The notes under the pieces were generated by a model. It had not been told where the DNA came from and did not search any database. It saw only the letters and a program-made list of their open reading frames with translations. This document shows, one piece after another, positions 1 to 7,147 of a stretch of DNA of 20,150 nt (positions are counted from its first letter, which is position 1; every line of letters starts with the position of its first letter). Location of the stretch: the NCBI GenBank assembly GCA_023401045.1, contig JAEXEM010000390.1, forward strand, positions 1 through 20,150, read 5' to 3'. The translations under genes were made by a program, and so were the position numbers. The DNA comes from Actinomycetes bacterium. Its GTDB lineage: Bacteria > Actinomycetota > Actinomycetes > Actinomycetales > Cellulomonadaceae.

Positions 1-16
1 CCCGGCTCCGCGGGCG

Positions 17-37
17 CCCCCCGGGGGGGGGCCCCCC
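17..37. terminator. possible G/C-only hairpin downstream of rpsT
   Basis: A run of nine G (23-31) is flanked on each side by six C (17-22 and 32-37), about 45 bases past the rpsT stop. Either C block can pair with the G run, so the rpsT transcript could fold a very stable short hairpin. There is no T tract, as is usual for high-GC actinobacterial terminators. A homopolymer this long is also prone to sequencing error, so the exact base count is uncertain. Confidence 0.3.
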
Positions 38-80
38 TTCTCGACGTGCGCGCCGGTCGTGGAAGGACCGGAGGAGGACC

Positions 81-341
81 TCAGAGGCCGTTGACGGCCT
101 TCGCGAGGGCCGACTTGCGGTTCGCGGCCTGGTTGGCGTGGATGACGCCCTTCGAGACCGCCTTGTCGAGCTTGCGCGACGCAACCGTCAGCGCGGTCGC
201 GGCGGCGTCCTTGTCGCCACCGGCGACGGCCTCGCGGACGCGCCGCACGTACGTCTTCAGCTCCGACTTGACGGCCTTGTTCCGCAGCCGGGCCTTCTCG
301 TTCGTGCGGATGCGCTTGATCTGGGACTTGATGTTCGCCAC
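81..341 (-). CDS. rpsT: 30S ribosomal protein S20
   Basis: This 86-residue protein is ribosomal protein S20, which binds 16S rRNA early in assembly of the small subunit. The sequence is typical: it opens [16 protein letters not shown], is rich in Lys/Arg and Ala throughout, and carries the [16 protein letters not shown] segment near the C-terminus. Length matches the family (about 86-90). The start is GTG, with a weak purine-rich stretch (AAGAGAG) about seven bases upstream. It is transcribed leftward and is followed by a G/C-rich hairpin candidate at 17-37. The 144 bases upstream (342-485) contain no gene and presumably hold its promoter; I see no clear -35/-10 pair there. Identification is by clear family resemblance. 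Confidence 0.97.
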   Translation of the reverse strand: MANIKSQIKRIRTNEKARLRNKAVKSELKTYVRRVREAVAGGDKDAAATALTVASRKLDKAVSKGVIHANQAANRKSALAKAVNGL

Positions 342-485
342 GTGTGGACTCTCTTGGTGTGGTCGCCGAAGCGATCTGACAGGTCGTAGAGGGCGTGCGC
401 AGCGCCAGGACTGGGGCGTGGGGACACCCGCGGGAAAGGCCTGCGCTCGTGCTCGCCGACCCGGGCGGGCACGCAGTTCGACATC

Positions 486-980
486 CTACCAGCCGTGCAG
501 CGGCCCGGCCGCGGCGACGACCTCGGCGTACCGACGCGGGTCGAGCGCGGCGCCCTCGCGGCGCACGTCCGCCGCCGGCAGCCGCAGCAACCGGTCGAGA
601 CGCACCTCGCTCGGACGACCGCGCGGGTCCCAGGCGCCGCTGCCGACGTCGAGCCACACGCGACCGTGACGGTCCTGGCCGGGGACGCGGTCGTGGTCCT
701 TGCTCGTCAGCATGAGACCGACGACGTCGGCACCCTCGAGGGCGAGGACGAGCACCGGGCGGTCCTTGCCGCGGGCCGGGTCGTCCTCGTAGGGGACCCA
801 CGTCCACACGACCTCGCCGGGGTCCGGCAGGCCGTCGGCGCGCGGGGCGTACGACGGCCGTCCGGCACGCGGGGCGCGCGTGCCCGGGCGGGCCCGGTCG
901 CGGCGCGGAGGGCGCGCACCGACGTGCAGCAGCCGTCCCAGTGCGGCGCGCAGTGTCGACGCCAGGCCTCGCTCCACCAC
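486..980 (-). CDS. PemK/MazF-family protein, no antitoxin visible
   Basis: A 164-residue protein of the PemK/MazF fold, the family of small RNA-cleaving toxins. Residues 55-100 hold the recognisable core: PGEVVWTWVPYEDD, then GKDRPVLVLA (72-80) corresponding to the family's 'xRPvLVl' strand, then GLMLTSKDHD (88-97). The C-terminal half continues with VRLDRLLRLP and a final helix. Residues 1-50 form an Arg/Pro-rich extension not present in classical MazF (about 110 residues). I chose the GTG at 980 because upstream codons in the frame run into the divergent ATP-grasp gene; a later start is possible since the extension is low complexity. No antitoxin-sized gene lies next to it: neighbours are rpsT and the divergent cassette. 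Actinobacteria often carry such a solitary copy beside rpsT, so toxin activity should not be assumed. Confidence 0.8.
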   Translation of the reverse strand: MVERGLASTLRAALGRLLHVGARPPRRDRARPGTRAPRAGRPSYAPRADGLPDPGEVVWTWVPYEDDPARGKDRPVLVLALEGADVVGLMLTSKDHDRVPGQDRHGRVWLDVGSGAWDPRGRPSEVRLDRLLRLPAADVRREGAALDPRRYAEVVAAAGPLHGW

Positions 981-1040
981 GCCACGGAGCCTACGACGCG
1001 CGTCACGCGCCCTCGTAACGCGACGTTGACACGGTCCGGC

Positions 1041-1046
1041 TACATT
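1041..1046 (+). promoter_or_regulatory. -10 box for a leaderless ATP-grasp mRNA
   Basis: TACATT fits the actinobacterial TAnnnT -10 pattern, and its last base lies seven bases before the A of the ATG at 1053. Transcription would therefore begin at or next to the start codon. No Shine-Dalgarno sequence exists between the box and the ATG. A TTGACA at 1026-1031 is too close (9-base spacer) to be its partner. The call is inference from spacing. Confidence 0.5.
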
Positions 1047-1052
1047 CGCGGC

Positions 1053-2624
1053 ATGGCGGACCTCTTCGACGACTACCCGACGGGTCCGGCCTGGGACGAG
1101 ATGGTCGGACCCGGCGGCGAGGTGCGCTCGGCGTACCGGCAGGTCCACTCCGCGCTCGCCCAGCTCTCGGACGGCGACCTGCGCGCCCGTGCGGACACGC
1201 TGGCGCGCTCGTACCTCCAGCAGGGCGTGACGTTCGACTTCGCGGGGGAGGAGCGCCCGTTCCCGCTCGACGTCGTGCCGCGCGTCATCGCCGGTGACGA
1301 CTGGGAGCGGGTGGCACCGGGTGTCTCGCAGCGGGTGCGGGCGCTCGAGGCGTTCCTCGCCGACGTCTACGGGCCGCAGAAGGCCGTCGCGGACGGTGTG
1401 GTCCCGCGCTCCGTCGTCGTCTCCTCGACGCACTTCCACCGGGCCGCGCGCGGCATCGAGCCGCCCAACGGTGTGCGGGTGCACGTGTCCGGCATCGACC
1501 TCGTGCGGGACTCGCTCGGCGGGTGGCGCGTCCTCGAGGACAACGTGCGGGTGCCGTCCGGGGTCAGCTACGTGCTGTCGAACCGGCGGGCGATGGCGCA
1601 GACGTTCCCCGAGCTCTTCGCGACGCTGCGGATCCGCCCGGTCGTCGACTACTCGCGCCGGCTGCTCGCGGCTCTCATGGCGGCCGCGCCCGCGGGTGTC
1701 GACGACCCGACGGTCGTCGTCCTCACCCCCGGCGTCTTCAACTCCGCGTACTTCGAGCACACCCTGCTGGCCCGCACGATGGGCGTCGAGCTCGTCGAGG
1801 GCCGTGACCTCTACGTCTCCGGCGGCCGGGTGTGGATGCGCACGACGCAGGGCCGCAAGCGCGTCGACGTCATCTACCGGCGCGTCGACGACGAGTTCCT
1901 CGACCCGGTGACGTTCCGCTCCGACTCCCTCCTCGGGTGCCCTGGGCTCATGACGTGCGCCCGCCTCGGCAACGTGACGATCGCCAACGCGGTCGGCAAC
2001 GGCGTCGCCGACGACAAGCTGCTCTACACGTACGTGCCCGACCTCATCCGCTACCACCTCGGCGAGGACCCGATCCTGCCGAACGTCGACACCTGGCGGC
2101 TCGAGGACCCCGGGGCGCTCGAGGAGGTGCTCGACCGTCTCGACGAGCTCGTCGTCAAGCCGGTCGACGGCTCGGGCGGCAAGGGGCTCGTCGTCGGTCC
2201 GAGCGCGACGGCGGCCGAGCTCGACGCGCTGCGGGCCCGGCTGCGGGAGGACCCGCGCGGCTGGATCGCGCAGCCGGTCGTCCAGCTCTCGACCGTCCCG
2301 ACGCTCGTCGAGGACGGCCTGCGCCCTCGGCACGTCGACCTGCGGCCCTTCGCGGTCAACGACGGCGACTCGGTGTACGTGCTGCCCGGCGGTCTCACGC
2401 GGGTCGCGCTGCCGGAGGGGCAGCTCGTCGTCAACTCCTCGCAGGGCGGTGGCTCGAAGGACACGTGGGTGCTGGGGGGCCGGGTGCCGCGGCGTTCGCA
2501 GGCCCAGAGCCAGTCCGCGCCGCAGACCGTGCCGAAGGATGCCTCGGTGCCGATCGACTCCAACCCGTCCGACCGCCGGGTGCAGATCATGCAGCAGCAG
2601 CAGCAGAGGAGCGGCACGTGCTGA
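1053..2624 (+). CDS. circularly permuted ATP-grasp family protein
   Basis: A 523-residue protein of the circularly permuted type 2 ATP-grasp family (formerly DUF404/DUF407). Members are predicted ATP-dependent carboxylate-amine ligases that join amino acids or peptides; to my knowledge no substrate is established for actinobacterial ones. The N-terminus (MADLFDDYP...AWDEMV) is typical. The glycine-rich nucleotide loop is VVKPVDGSGGKG at 367-378. The C-terminal core has LRPFAVNDG, then VLPGGLTRVAL, then VVNSSQGGGSKDTWVL. The last 50 residues are Gln/Ser-rich and end in five CAG codons. ATG 1053 follows a TAnnnT box with no ribosome-binding site, so the mRNA is probably leaderless. Its stop overlaps the alpha-E start by 7 bases, making it the first gene of a three-gene operon with alpha-E and transglutaminase. 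Confidence 0.93.
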   Translation: MADLFDDYPTGPAWDEMVGPGGEVRSAYRQVHSALAQLSDGDLRARADTLARSYLQQGVTFDFAGEERPFPLDVVPRVIAGDDWERVAPGVSQRVRALEAFLADVYGPQKAVADGVVPRSVVVSSTHFHRAARGIEPPNGVRVHVSGIDLVRDSLGGWRVLEDNVRVPSGVSYVLSNRRAMAQTFPELFATLRIRPVVDYSRRLLAALMAAAPAGVDDPTVVVLTPGVFNSAYFEHTLLARTMGVELVEGRDLYVSGGRVWMRTTQGRKRVDVIYRRVDDEFLDPVTFRSDSLLGCPGLMTCARLGNVTIANAVGNGVADDKLLYTYVPDLIRYHLGEDPILPNVDTWRLEDPGALEEVLDRLDELVVKPVDGSGGKGLVVGPSATAAELDALRARLREDPRGWIAQPVVQLSTVPTLVEDGLRPRHVDLRPFAVNDGDSVYVLPGGLTRVALPEGQLVVNSSQGGGSKDTWVLGGRVPRRSQAQSQSAPQTVPKDASVPIDSNPSDRRVQIMQQQQQRSGTC

Positions 2625-3547
2625 GCCGGATCGCCGAGTCGCTCTTCTGGATCGGCCGGTACGTCGAGCGTGCCGACGACACGGCCCGTCTGCTCGACGT
2701 CCACGTGCAGATCCTCCTCGAGGACCCGTGGGCCGAGGAGGACCTCGCCTGCCGGTCGCTGCTGTCGGTCATGGACCGCCCCGAGCCGCCGGTCGACGTC
2801 GAGGTGGGACGTCAGCACGTGCTCGACGTGCTCGCCTACGACCGCATGTCGCCGTCGTCGATCGCGGGCTCGCTCGTCGCGGCCCGCGAGAACGCCCGCC
2901 GGGCCCGGGAGATCGTCTCGACCGAGCTCTGGGAGTGCCTCAACGCGAGCTGGAACCAGCTGCCCGTCCACATGCGGCCCTCCCGGCCGCACGACTTCTT
3001 CGCGTGGGTGCGGGAACGTGCCGCGATCGTCACCGGGATCATGGAGTCGACGACGTCGCGCGACGAGACGTGGCACTTCATGGTGCTCGGGCGCTCCATC
3101 GAGCGGGCGGACATGACGGCGCGCCTGCTGACGACGCGTGCCCTCGCCGGCTCCGCCGGGCCGAGCTGGGCGACGCTGCTGCGCTCGTGCGGTGCGCACG
3201 AGGCGTTCCTGCGCACCTACCGCGGCAACGCGAGCGACGAGCGCGCGGCGGGCTTCCTCCTGCTCGACCGGCTCTTCCCGCGCTCGATCGTCTACGCGCT
3301 CAACGAGGCGGAGGCGTCCCTCACGGCGCTCGAGCCGGTCGCGGACCGGGCGAGCCTCGACGACGCCCGGCGGCACATCGGGCACGTGCGGACGAACCTC
3401 GAGTACCGGCCGCTCATGGAGATCCTCGACGACCTCCCGCGCGAGATGGAGCTCGTCCAGCGGGCGTGCTCGGCGGCGTCCGACGCGATCCGCGGGCGGT
3501 ACTTCCCCTCCGGGGCCGAGCTGACGTGGGTGGGAGAGGCGCTGTGA
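2618..3547 (+). CDS. alpha-E domain protein (DUF403)
   Basis: A 309-residue, mostly alpha-helical protein of the alpha-E family. The family takes its name from conserved helices rich in acidic residues and almost always sits beside a permuted ATP-grasp gene. Diagnostic segments are LSRIAESLFWIGRYVERADDTARLLDVH at the N-terminus and the related helix FMVLGRSIERADMTARLLTTR further on; the repeated [GR]xxERAD motif suggests internal duplication. LEYRPLMEILDDLP lies near the C-terminus. The GTG start is set by an AGGAG at 2607-2611, six bases upstream, and overlaps the ATP-grasp stop by 7 bases, implying coupled translation. Biochemical function is unknown; it is predicted to act with the ATP-grasp and transglutaminase partners in making or trimming a peptide. 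Confidence 0.92.
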   Translation: MLSRIAESLFWIGRYVERADDTARLLDVHVQILLEDPWAEEDLACRSLLSVMDRPEPPVDVEVGRQHVLDVLAYDRMSPSSIAGSLVAARENARRAREIVSTELWECLNASWNQLPVHMRPSRPHDFFAWVRERAAIVTGIMESTTSRDETWHFMVLGRSIERADMTARLLTTRALAGSAGPSWATLLRSCGAHEAFLRTYRGNASDERAAGFLLLDRLFPRSIVYALNEAEASLTALEPVADRASLDDARRHIGHVRTNLEYRPLMEILDDLPREMELVQRACSAASDAIRGRYFPSGAELTWVGEAL

Positions 3548-4383
3548 GCAGGCTGAGGATCGTCCACACGTCGACGTTCAGGTACGCCGACCCGGTGGTC
3601 GCGTCGTACAACGAGGCGCGGATGACGCCGCTGTCCCAGCCGGGGCAGACCGTCCTCGAGACCCGGCTCGACATCCAGCCCCAGACGTGGTCGCACGACT
3701 ACCGCGACTACTGGGGCACCCAGGTGACGGCCTTCGAGGTGCTCGCGCCGCACCGCTCGCTCGTCCTCACCGCCGAGCACGTCGTCGAGGTCGTCGAGCG
3801 GCCCGCGGCCGGGTCGGGCGTCGGCTGGGACGTGCTGCACGGCCCGGAGGTGCGCGACCGGCTCGCCGAGCACCTCGCCGACACGGAGACGACGGTCGCT
3901 CCCGCCGAGGTCGTCGAGCTGGCGCGACGCGCCGTCGAGGGCCGCGAGCCGCAGCAGGCGGCCGAGGAGGTGTGCCGCGCGCTGCGCGCCGAGATGGAGT
4001 ACATCCCCGGGGTGACGACGGTCCACACCCCGGCGCACGAGGCGTGGGCCTCCCGGACCGGCGTCTGCCAGGACATGGCCCACCTCGCCCTCGGTGCGCT
4101 GCGTGCGGTCGGCATCCCGGCCCGGTACGTCTCGGGGTACCTGCACCCGGACTCCTCGGGGGAGATCGGCGCGACCGTCACGGGCGAGTCGCACGCCTGG
4201 GTCGAGTGGTGGACGGGCGAGTGGTGCGCGTACGACCCGACGAACGAGGTCGTCGCCGGGGACCACCACGTCGTGCTCGCCCGCGGGCGCTGCTACGACG
4301 ACGTGCCGCCCCTGCGCGGCATCTACGCCGGCCCGCCGACGCAGGACTTGCACGTGGAGGTCCGCATCACGCGGGAGGCGTGA
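3544..4383 (+). CDS. transglutaminase-like cysteine protease family protein
   Basis: A 279-residue transglutaminase-like protein. Residues 1-80 match the bacterial transglutaminase N-terminal beta domain (LRIVHTSTFRYADPVVASYNEARMTP). The papain-like core spans about 140-240 and shows an intact triad: Cys175 in TGVCQDMAHL, His217 in ESHAWVEWW, and Asp231 in YDPTNE. In bacteria this fold is more often a protease or amidase than a cross-linker. The GTG start forms a GTGA overlap with the alpha-E stop, and no signal peptide is apparent, so it should act in the cytoplasm with its operon partners. In other phyla a proteasome-like peptidase (Anbu) can accompany this trio; none is present here. It ends 3 bases from the stop of the convergent next gene. 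Confidence 0.93.
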   Translation: MSRLRIVHTSTFRYADPVVASYNEARMTPLSQPGQTVLETRLDIQPQTWSHDYRDYWGTQVTAFEVLAPHRSLVLTAEHVVEVVERPAAGSGVGWDVLHGPEVRDRLAEHLADTETTVAPAEVVELARRAVEGREPQQAAEEVCRALRAEMEYIPGVTTVHTPAHEAWASRTGVCQDMAHLALGALRAVGIPARYVSGYLHPDSSGEIGATVTGESHAWVEWWTGEWCAYDPTNEVVAGDHHVVLARGRCYDDVPPLRGIYAGPPTQDLHVEVRITREA

Positions 4384-4386
4384 GGC

Positions 4387-5106
4387 TCAGGGCACGAGCC
4401 GCTCGGCCAGCGCGGCGTCGAGCACCCCGCGGTCGCCGCGGACGGTGAGCGTGTCGTGGTCCGGCGTGGCGCGGCGCCACAGCAGCAGGGCGAGGTCCTG
4501 TGCGGGGCCCTCCACGACGACGGCAGGTCCCGGCGGGGCGTCGTGCGCGGCGTGCAGGTTCCACGCGCGTGCCGCGTCGGTGGCGACGAGGCGGATCCGT
4601 GCGGGCAGCGGCGGCATGCGCCCGAGGTGGACCTGCCGGGGCTGCATGACGGTGACGACCTCGTCGACGGTGTCCGCCCACGGTGCGTCGTCGAGCCCGA
4701 GCGGCAGCCCGGCGGCCGCCCGCACGTCCCACAGGTGGACGAGGGTCTCGTGCGTCTGGCGGCGGTGCCAGAACCGCACGACCCCCGAGGAGTCGAGCGT
4801 CCACGCGGGCGCGTCGGGCTCGAGCGCGGCGAGCGTGCTCCGCAGCTCCTCGGCCTGCGCGGCGTAGAACTCGTCGAGCACGAAGGGCCCGCGGCCGAGC
4901 GGCGTCTCCTGGCGGCGGCGGGCCTGCCCCGCGGCCCAGTGGTGGATCCGCCCGAGGTGGACGGCGACGTGCCGTGCGCGCCAGCGTCCGCACCAGGGGA
5001 CCCGGACCTCGGGATCGACCTCGCGGACGGTGCCGAGGAAGCGCCGCTGCAGACCCTCGAGCACCGCGAGCTGCGCGGCCGGTGCGTCGTCCTCTGCGTC
5101 AGGCAT
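4387..5106 (-). CDS. mycothiol-dependent maleylpyruvate isomerase-like (DinB-fold) protein
   Basis: A 239-residue protein of the actinobacterial maleylpyruvate isomerase N-terminal / TIGR03083 family, a DinB-type four-helix bundle that binds zinc and, where studied, uses mycothiol. Likely metal ligands are visible: His50 ([13 protein letters not shown]), Glu120 and His124 in [13 protein letters not shown], matching the His/Glu/His pattern reported, as I recall, for the Corynebacterium enzyme. The C-terminal ~100 residues match the second domain often found in this family. Substrate cannot be inferred; no gentisate or aromatic-ring genes lie nearby, so this may be a mycothiol transferase of unknown target. 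ATG 5106 is the first in-frame start consistent with the fold. It is divergent from lepA and convergent with the transglutaminase gene; a weak 5-bp hairpin at 4384-4400 spans the junction. Confidence 0.82.
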   Translation of the reverse strand: MPDAEDDAPAAQLAVLEGLQRRFLGTVREVDPEVRVPWCGRWRARHVAVHLGRIHHWAAGQARRRQETPLGRGPFVLDEFYAAQAEELRSTLAALEPDAPAWTLDSSGVVRFWHRRQTHETLVHLWDVRAAAGLPLGLDDAPWADTVDEVVTVMQPRQVHLGRMPPLPARIRLVATDAARAWNLHAAHDAPPGPAVVVEGPAQDLALLLWRRATPDHDTLTVRGDRGVLDAALAERLVP

Positions 5107-5244
5107 GGGACCATGGTGGTGCCCGCCACCGACACCCGACAGGGCCGGGGCCGCCACCGACCGTCGACGTCCCGCCGACCTGCGGGATCGTCCCGATCGG
5201 CGCGAGCGCCCGTCGAGCCCGTCCAGAAGCCGGAGAACGCCGAG

Positions 5245-7122
5245 TTGCCCATCCCGTCCGCCACCACCGCCGCGCGGATCCGCCCCTCGGCGACCGCGCC
5301 CGAGCTGCTGCGCAACTTCTGCATCATCGCGCACATCGACCACGGCAAGTCGACGCTCGCCGACCGCATGCTGCAGCTCACCGGCGTCGTCGAGGCCCGT
5401 GCCATGCGCGCGCAGTACCTCGACCGCATGGACATCGAGCGCGAGCGCGGCATCACGATCAAGTCGCAGGCGGTCCGCATGCCGTGGGAGCGCAACGGCA
5501 CGCCGTACGCGCTCAACATGATCGACACCCCCGGGCACGTCGACTTCACGTACGAGGTCTCGCGCTCGCTGGCCGCGTGCGAGGGCGCGGTGCTGCTCGT
5601 CGACGCGGCGCAGGGCATCGAGGCCCAGACGCTCGCGAACCTCTACCTCGCGCTCGAGAACGACCTGCAGATCATCCCGGTGCTCAACAAGATCGACCTG
5701 CCGGCCGCGCAGCCGGAGAAGTACGCCGAGGAGATCGCCGGGCTCGTCGGCGGCGACCCCGCCGACGTCCTCAAGGTCTCGGGGAAGACCGGCGAGGGCG
5801 TCGAGGCGCTGCTCGACCGCATCGTCGACGTCGTCCAGCCGCCCGTCGGGGACGCCGACGCGCCCGCGCGCGCCATGATCTTCGACTCCGTCTACGACAC
5901 CTACCGCGGCGTCGTCACGTACGTCCGCGTCGTCGACGGCCGGCTCGACCCGCGCGAGCGCATCGTCATGATGTCGACGCGCGCGACGCACGAGCTGCTC
6001 GAGATCGGCGTCATCTCGCCCGAGCCGGTCCCCACGAAGGGGCTCGGGGTCGGCGAGGTCGGCTACCTCATCACGGGCGTGAAGGACGTGCGCCAGTCCA
6101 AGGTCGGCGACACGGTGACGAACGCGGCCAAGCCCGCGACCGACGCCCTGGGCGGGTACTCCGACCCCAAGCCGATGGTCTTCTCGGGTCTCTACCCGAT
6201 CGACGGCTCCGACTACCCGGCGCTGCGCGACGCGCTCGACAAGCTCAAGCTCAACGACGCGGCGCTCAACTACGAGCCGGAGACGTCGGTCGCCCTGGGG
6301 TTCGGCTTCCGCGTCGGGTTCCTCGGGCTGCTCCACCTCGAGATCGTCCGGGAGCGTCTCGAGCGCGAGTTCGACCTCGACCTCATCTCGACCGCGCCGA
6401 ACGTCATCTACGACGTCACGCTCGAGGACCGCACCGAGGTCCGTGTGACCAACCCGAGCGAGTACCCCGGCGGCAAGATCCGCGAGGTCCGTGAGCCCGT
6501 CGTCAAGGCGACGATCCTCACCCCGAGCGAGTTCGTCGGCACGATCATGGAGCTGTGCCAGTCGCGGCGCGGCGACCTGCAGGGCATGGACTACCTCTCC
6601 GAGGACCGTGTCGAGATGCGGTACACGCTGCCGCTCGCGGAGATCGTCTTCGACTTCTTCGACCACCTGAAGTCGCGCACCCGCGGCTACGCCAGCCTCG
6701 ACTACGAGCCCGCCGGCGACCAGGTCGCCGACCTCGTCAAGGTCGACATCCTCCTGCAGGGCGAGCAGGTCGACGCCTTCAGCGCGATCGTCCACAAGGA
6801 CAAGGCCTACGCGTACGGCGTCATGATGACCGCGAAGCTCAAGGAGCTCATCCCGCGCCAGCAGTTCGAGGTGCCGATCCAGGCGGCCATCGGCTCGCGG
6901 ATCATCGCGCGCGAGACGATCCGCGCGATGCGCAAGGACGTCCTCGCCAAGTGCTACGGCGGTGACATCTCCCGCAAGCGCAAGCTCCTCGAGAAGCAGA
7001 AGGAGGGCAAGAAGCGCATGAAGACCATCGGTCGGGTCGACGTGCCGCAGGAGGCCTTCATCGCGGCGCTGTCCTCGGACGGCGGCGGCGCCAAGGACGC
7101 CAAGGACGCGAAGAAGAAGTGA
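5245..7122 (+). CDS. lepA: elongation factor 4 (back-translocating GTPase LepA)
   Basis: LepA/EF4 is a ribosome-associated translational GTPase related to EF-G. With the TTG start chosen here it has 625 residues, close to actinobacterial family length. GTPase motifs are intact: G1 AHIDHGKST (29-37), the G2 region [14 protein letters not shown]3 DTPGH (94-98) and G4 NKID (148-151). The EF-G-like domains and the LepA-specific C-terminal domain follow ([35 protein letters not shown]), with a Lys/Ala-rich tail. The frame stays open to ATG 5113, but that start would leave six bases between it and the divergent gene. The TTG at 5245 is preceded by GGAG (5232-5235) and gives the usual short lead-in [32 protein letters not shown]. 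hemW follows after 25 bases. Confidence 0.96.
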   Translation: MPIPSATTAARIRPSATAPELLRNFCIIAHIDHGKSTLADRMLQLTGVVEARAMRAQYLDRMDIERERGITIKSQAVRMPWERNGTPYALNMIDTPGHVDFTYEVSRSLAACEGAVLLVDAAQGIEAQTLANLYLALENDLQIIPVLNKIDLPAAQPEKYAEEIAGLVGGDPADVLKVSGKTGEGVEALLDRIVDVVQPPVGDADAPARAMIFDSVYDTYRGVVTYVRVVDGRLDPRERIVMMSTRATHELLEIGVISPEPVPTKGLGVGEVGYLITGVKDVRQSKVGDTVTNAAKPATDALGGYSDPKPMVFSGLYPIDGSDYPALRDALDKLKLNDAALNYEPETSVALGFGFRVGFLGLLHLEIVRERLEREFDLDLISTAPNVIYDVTLEDRTEVRVTNPSEYPGGKIREVREPVVKATILTPSEFVGTIMELCQSRRGDLQGMDYLSEDRVEMRYTLPLAEIVFDFFDHLKSRTRGYASLDYEPAGDQVADLVKVDILLQGEQVDAFSAIVHKDKAYAYGVMMTAKLKELIPRQQFEVPIQAAIGSRIIARETIRAMRKDVLAKCYGGDISRKRKLLEKQKEGKKRMKTIGRVDVPQEAFIAALSSDGGGAKDAKDAKKK

Positions 7123-7147
7123 CCGTGCGGTCCGTCGCGGGGCCGCG

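Noticed and set aside
342..485. A gene or riboswitch upstream of rpsT
   Set aside because: No frame with family resemblance and no recognisable conserved RNA motif; probably just the rpsT leader and promoter.
1026..1031. TTGACA as a -35 box for the ATP-grasp operon
   Set aside because: The spacer to TACATT is 9 bases, and a -10 at 17 bases would fall on the start codon with no match.
486..2333. A 615-codon minus-strand open frame that includes the PemK/MazF-like gene
   Set aside because: Only the part from about 980 down has family resemblance. The rest is antisense to the ATP-grasp gene and Arg/Val/Asp-rich, as expected from high-GC shadow frames.
4384..4400. GGCTC/GAGCC hairpin as a terminator
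   Set aside because: A five-pair stem with a seven-base loop and no T tract is expected often by chance in such GC-rich DNA.
4323..5618. A 431-codon minus-strand frame across the DinB-fold gene and the lepA start
   Set aside because: It is Ser/Arg/Thr-rich shadow sequence without motifs, overlapping two well-supported genes.
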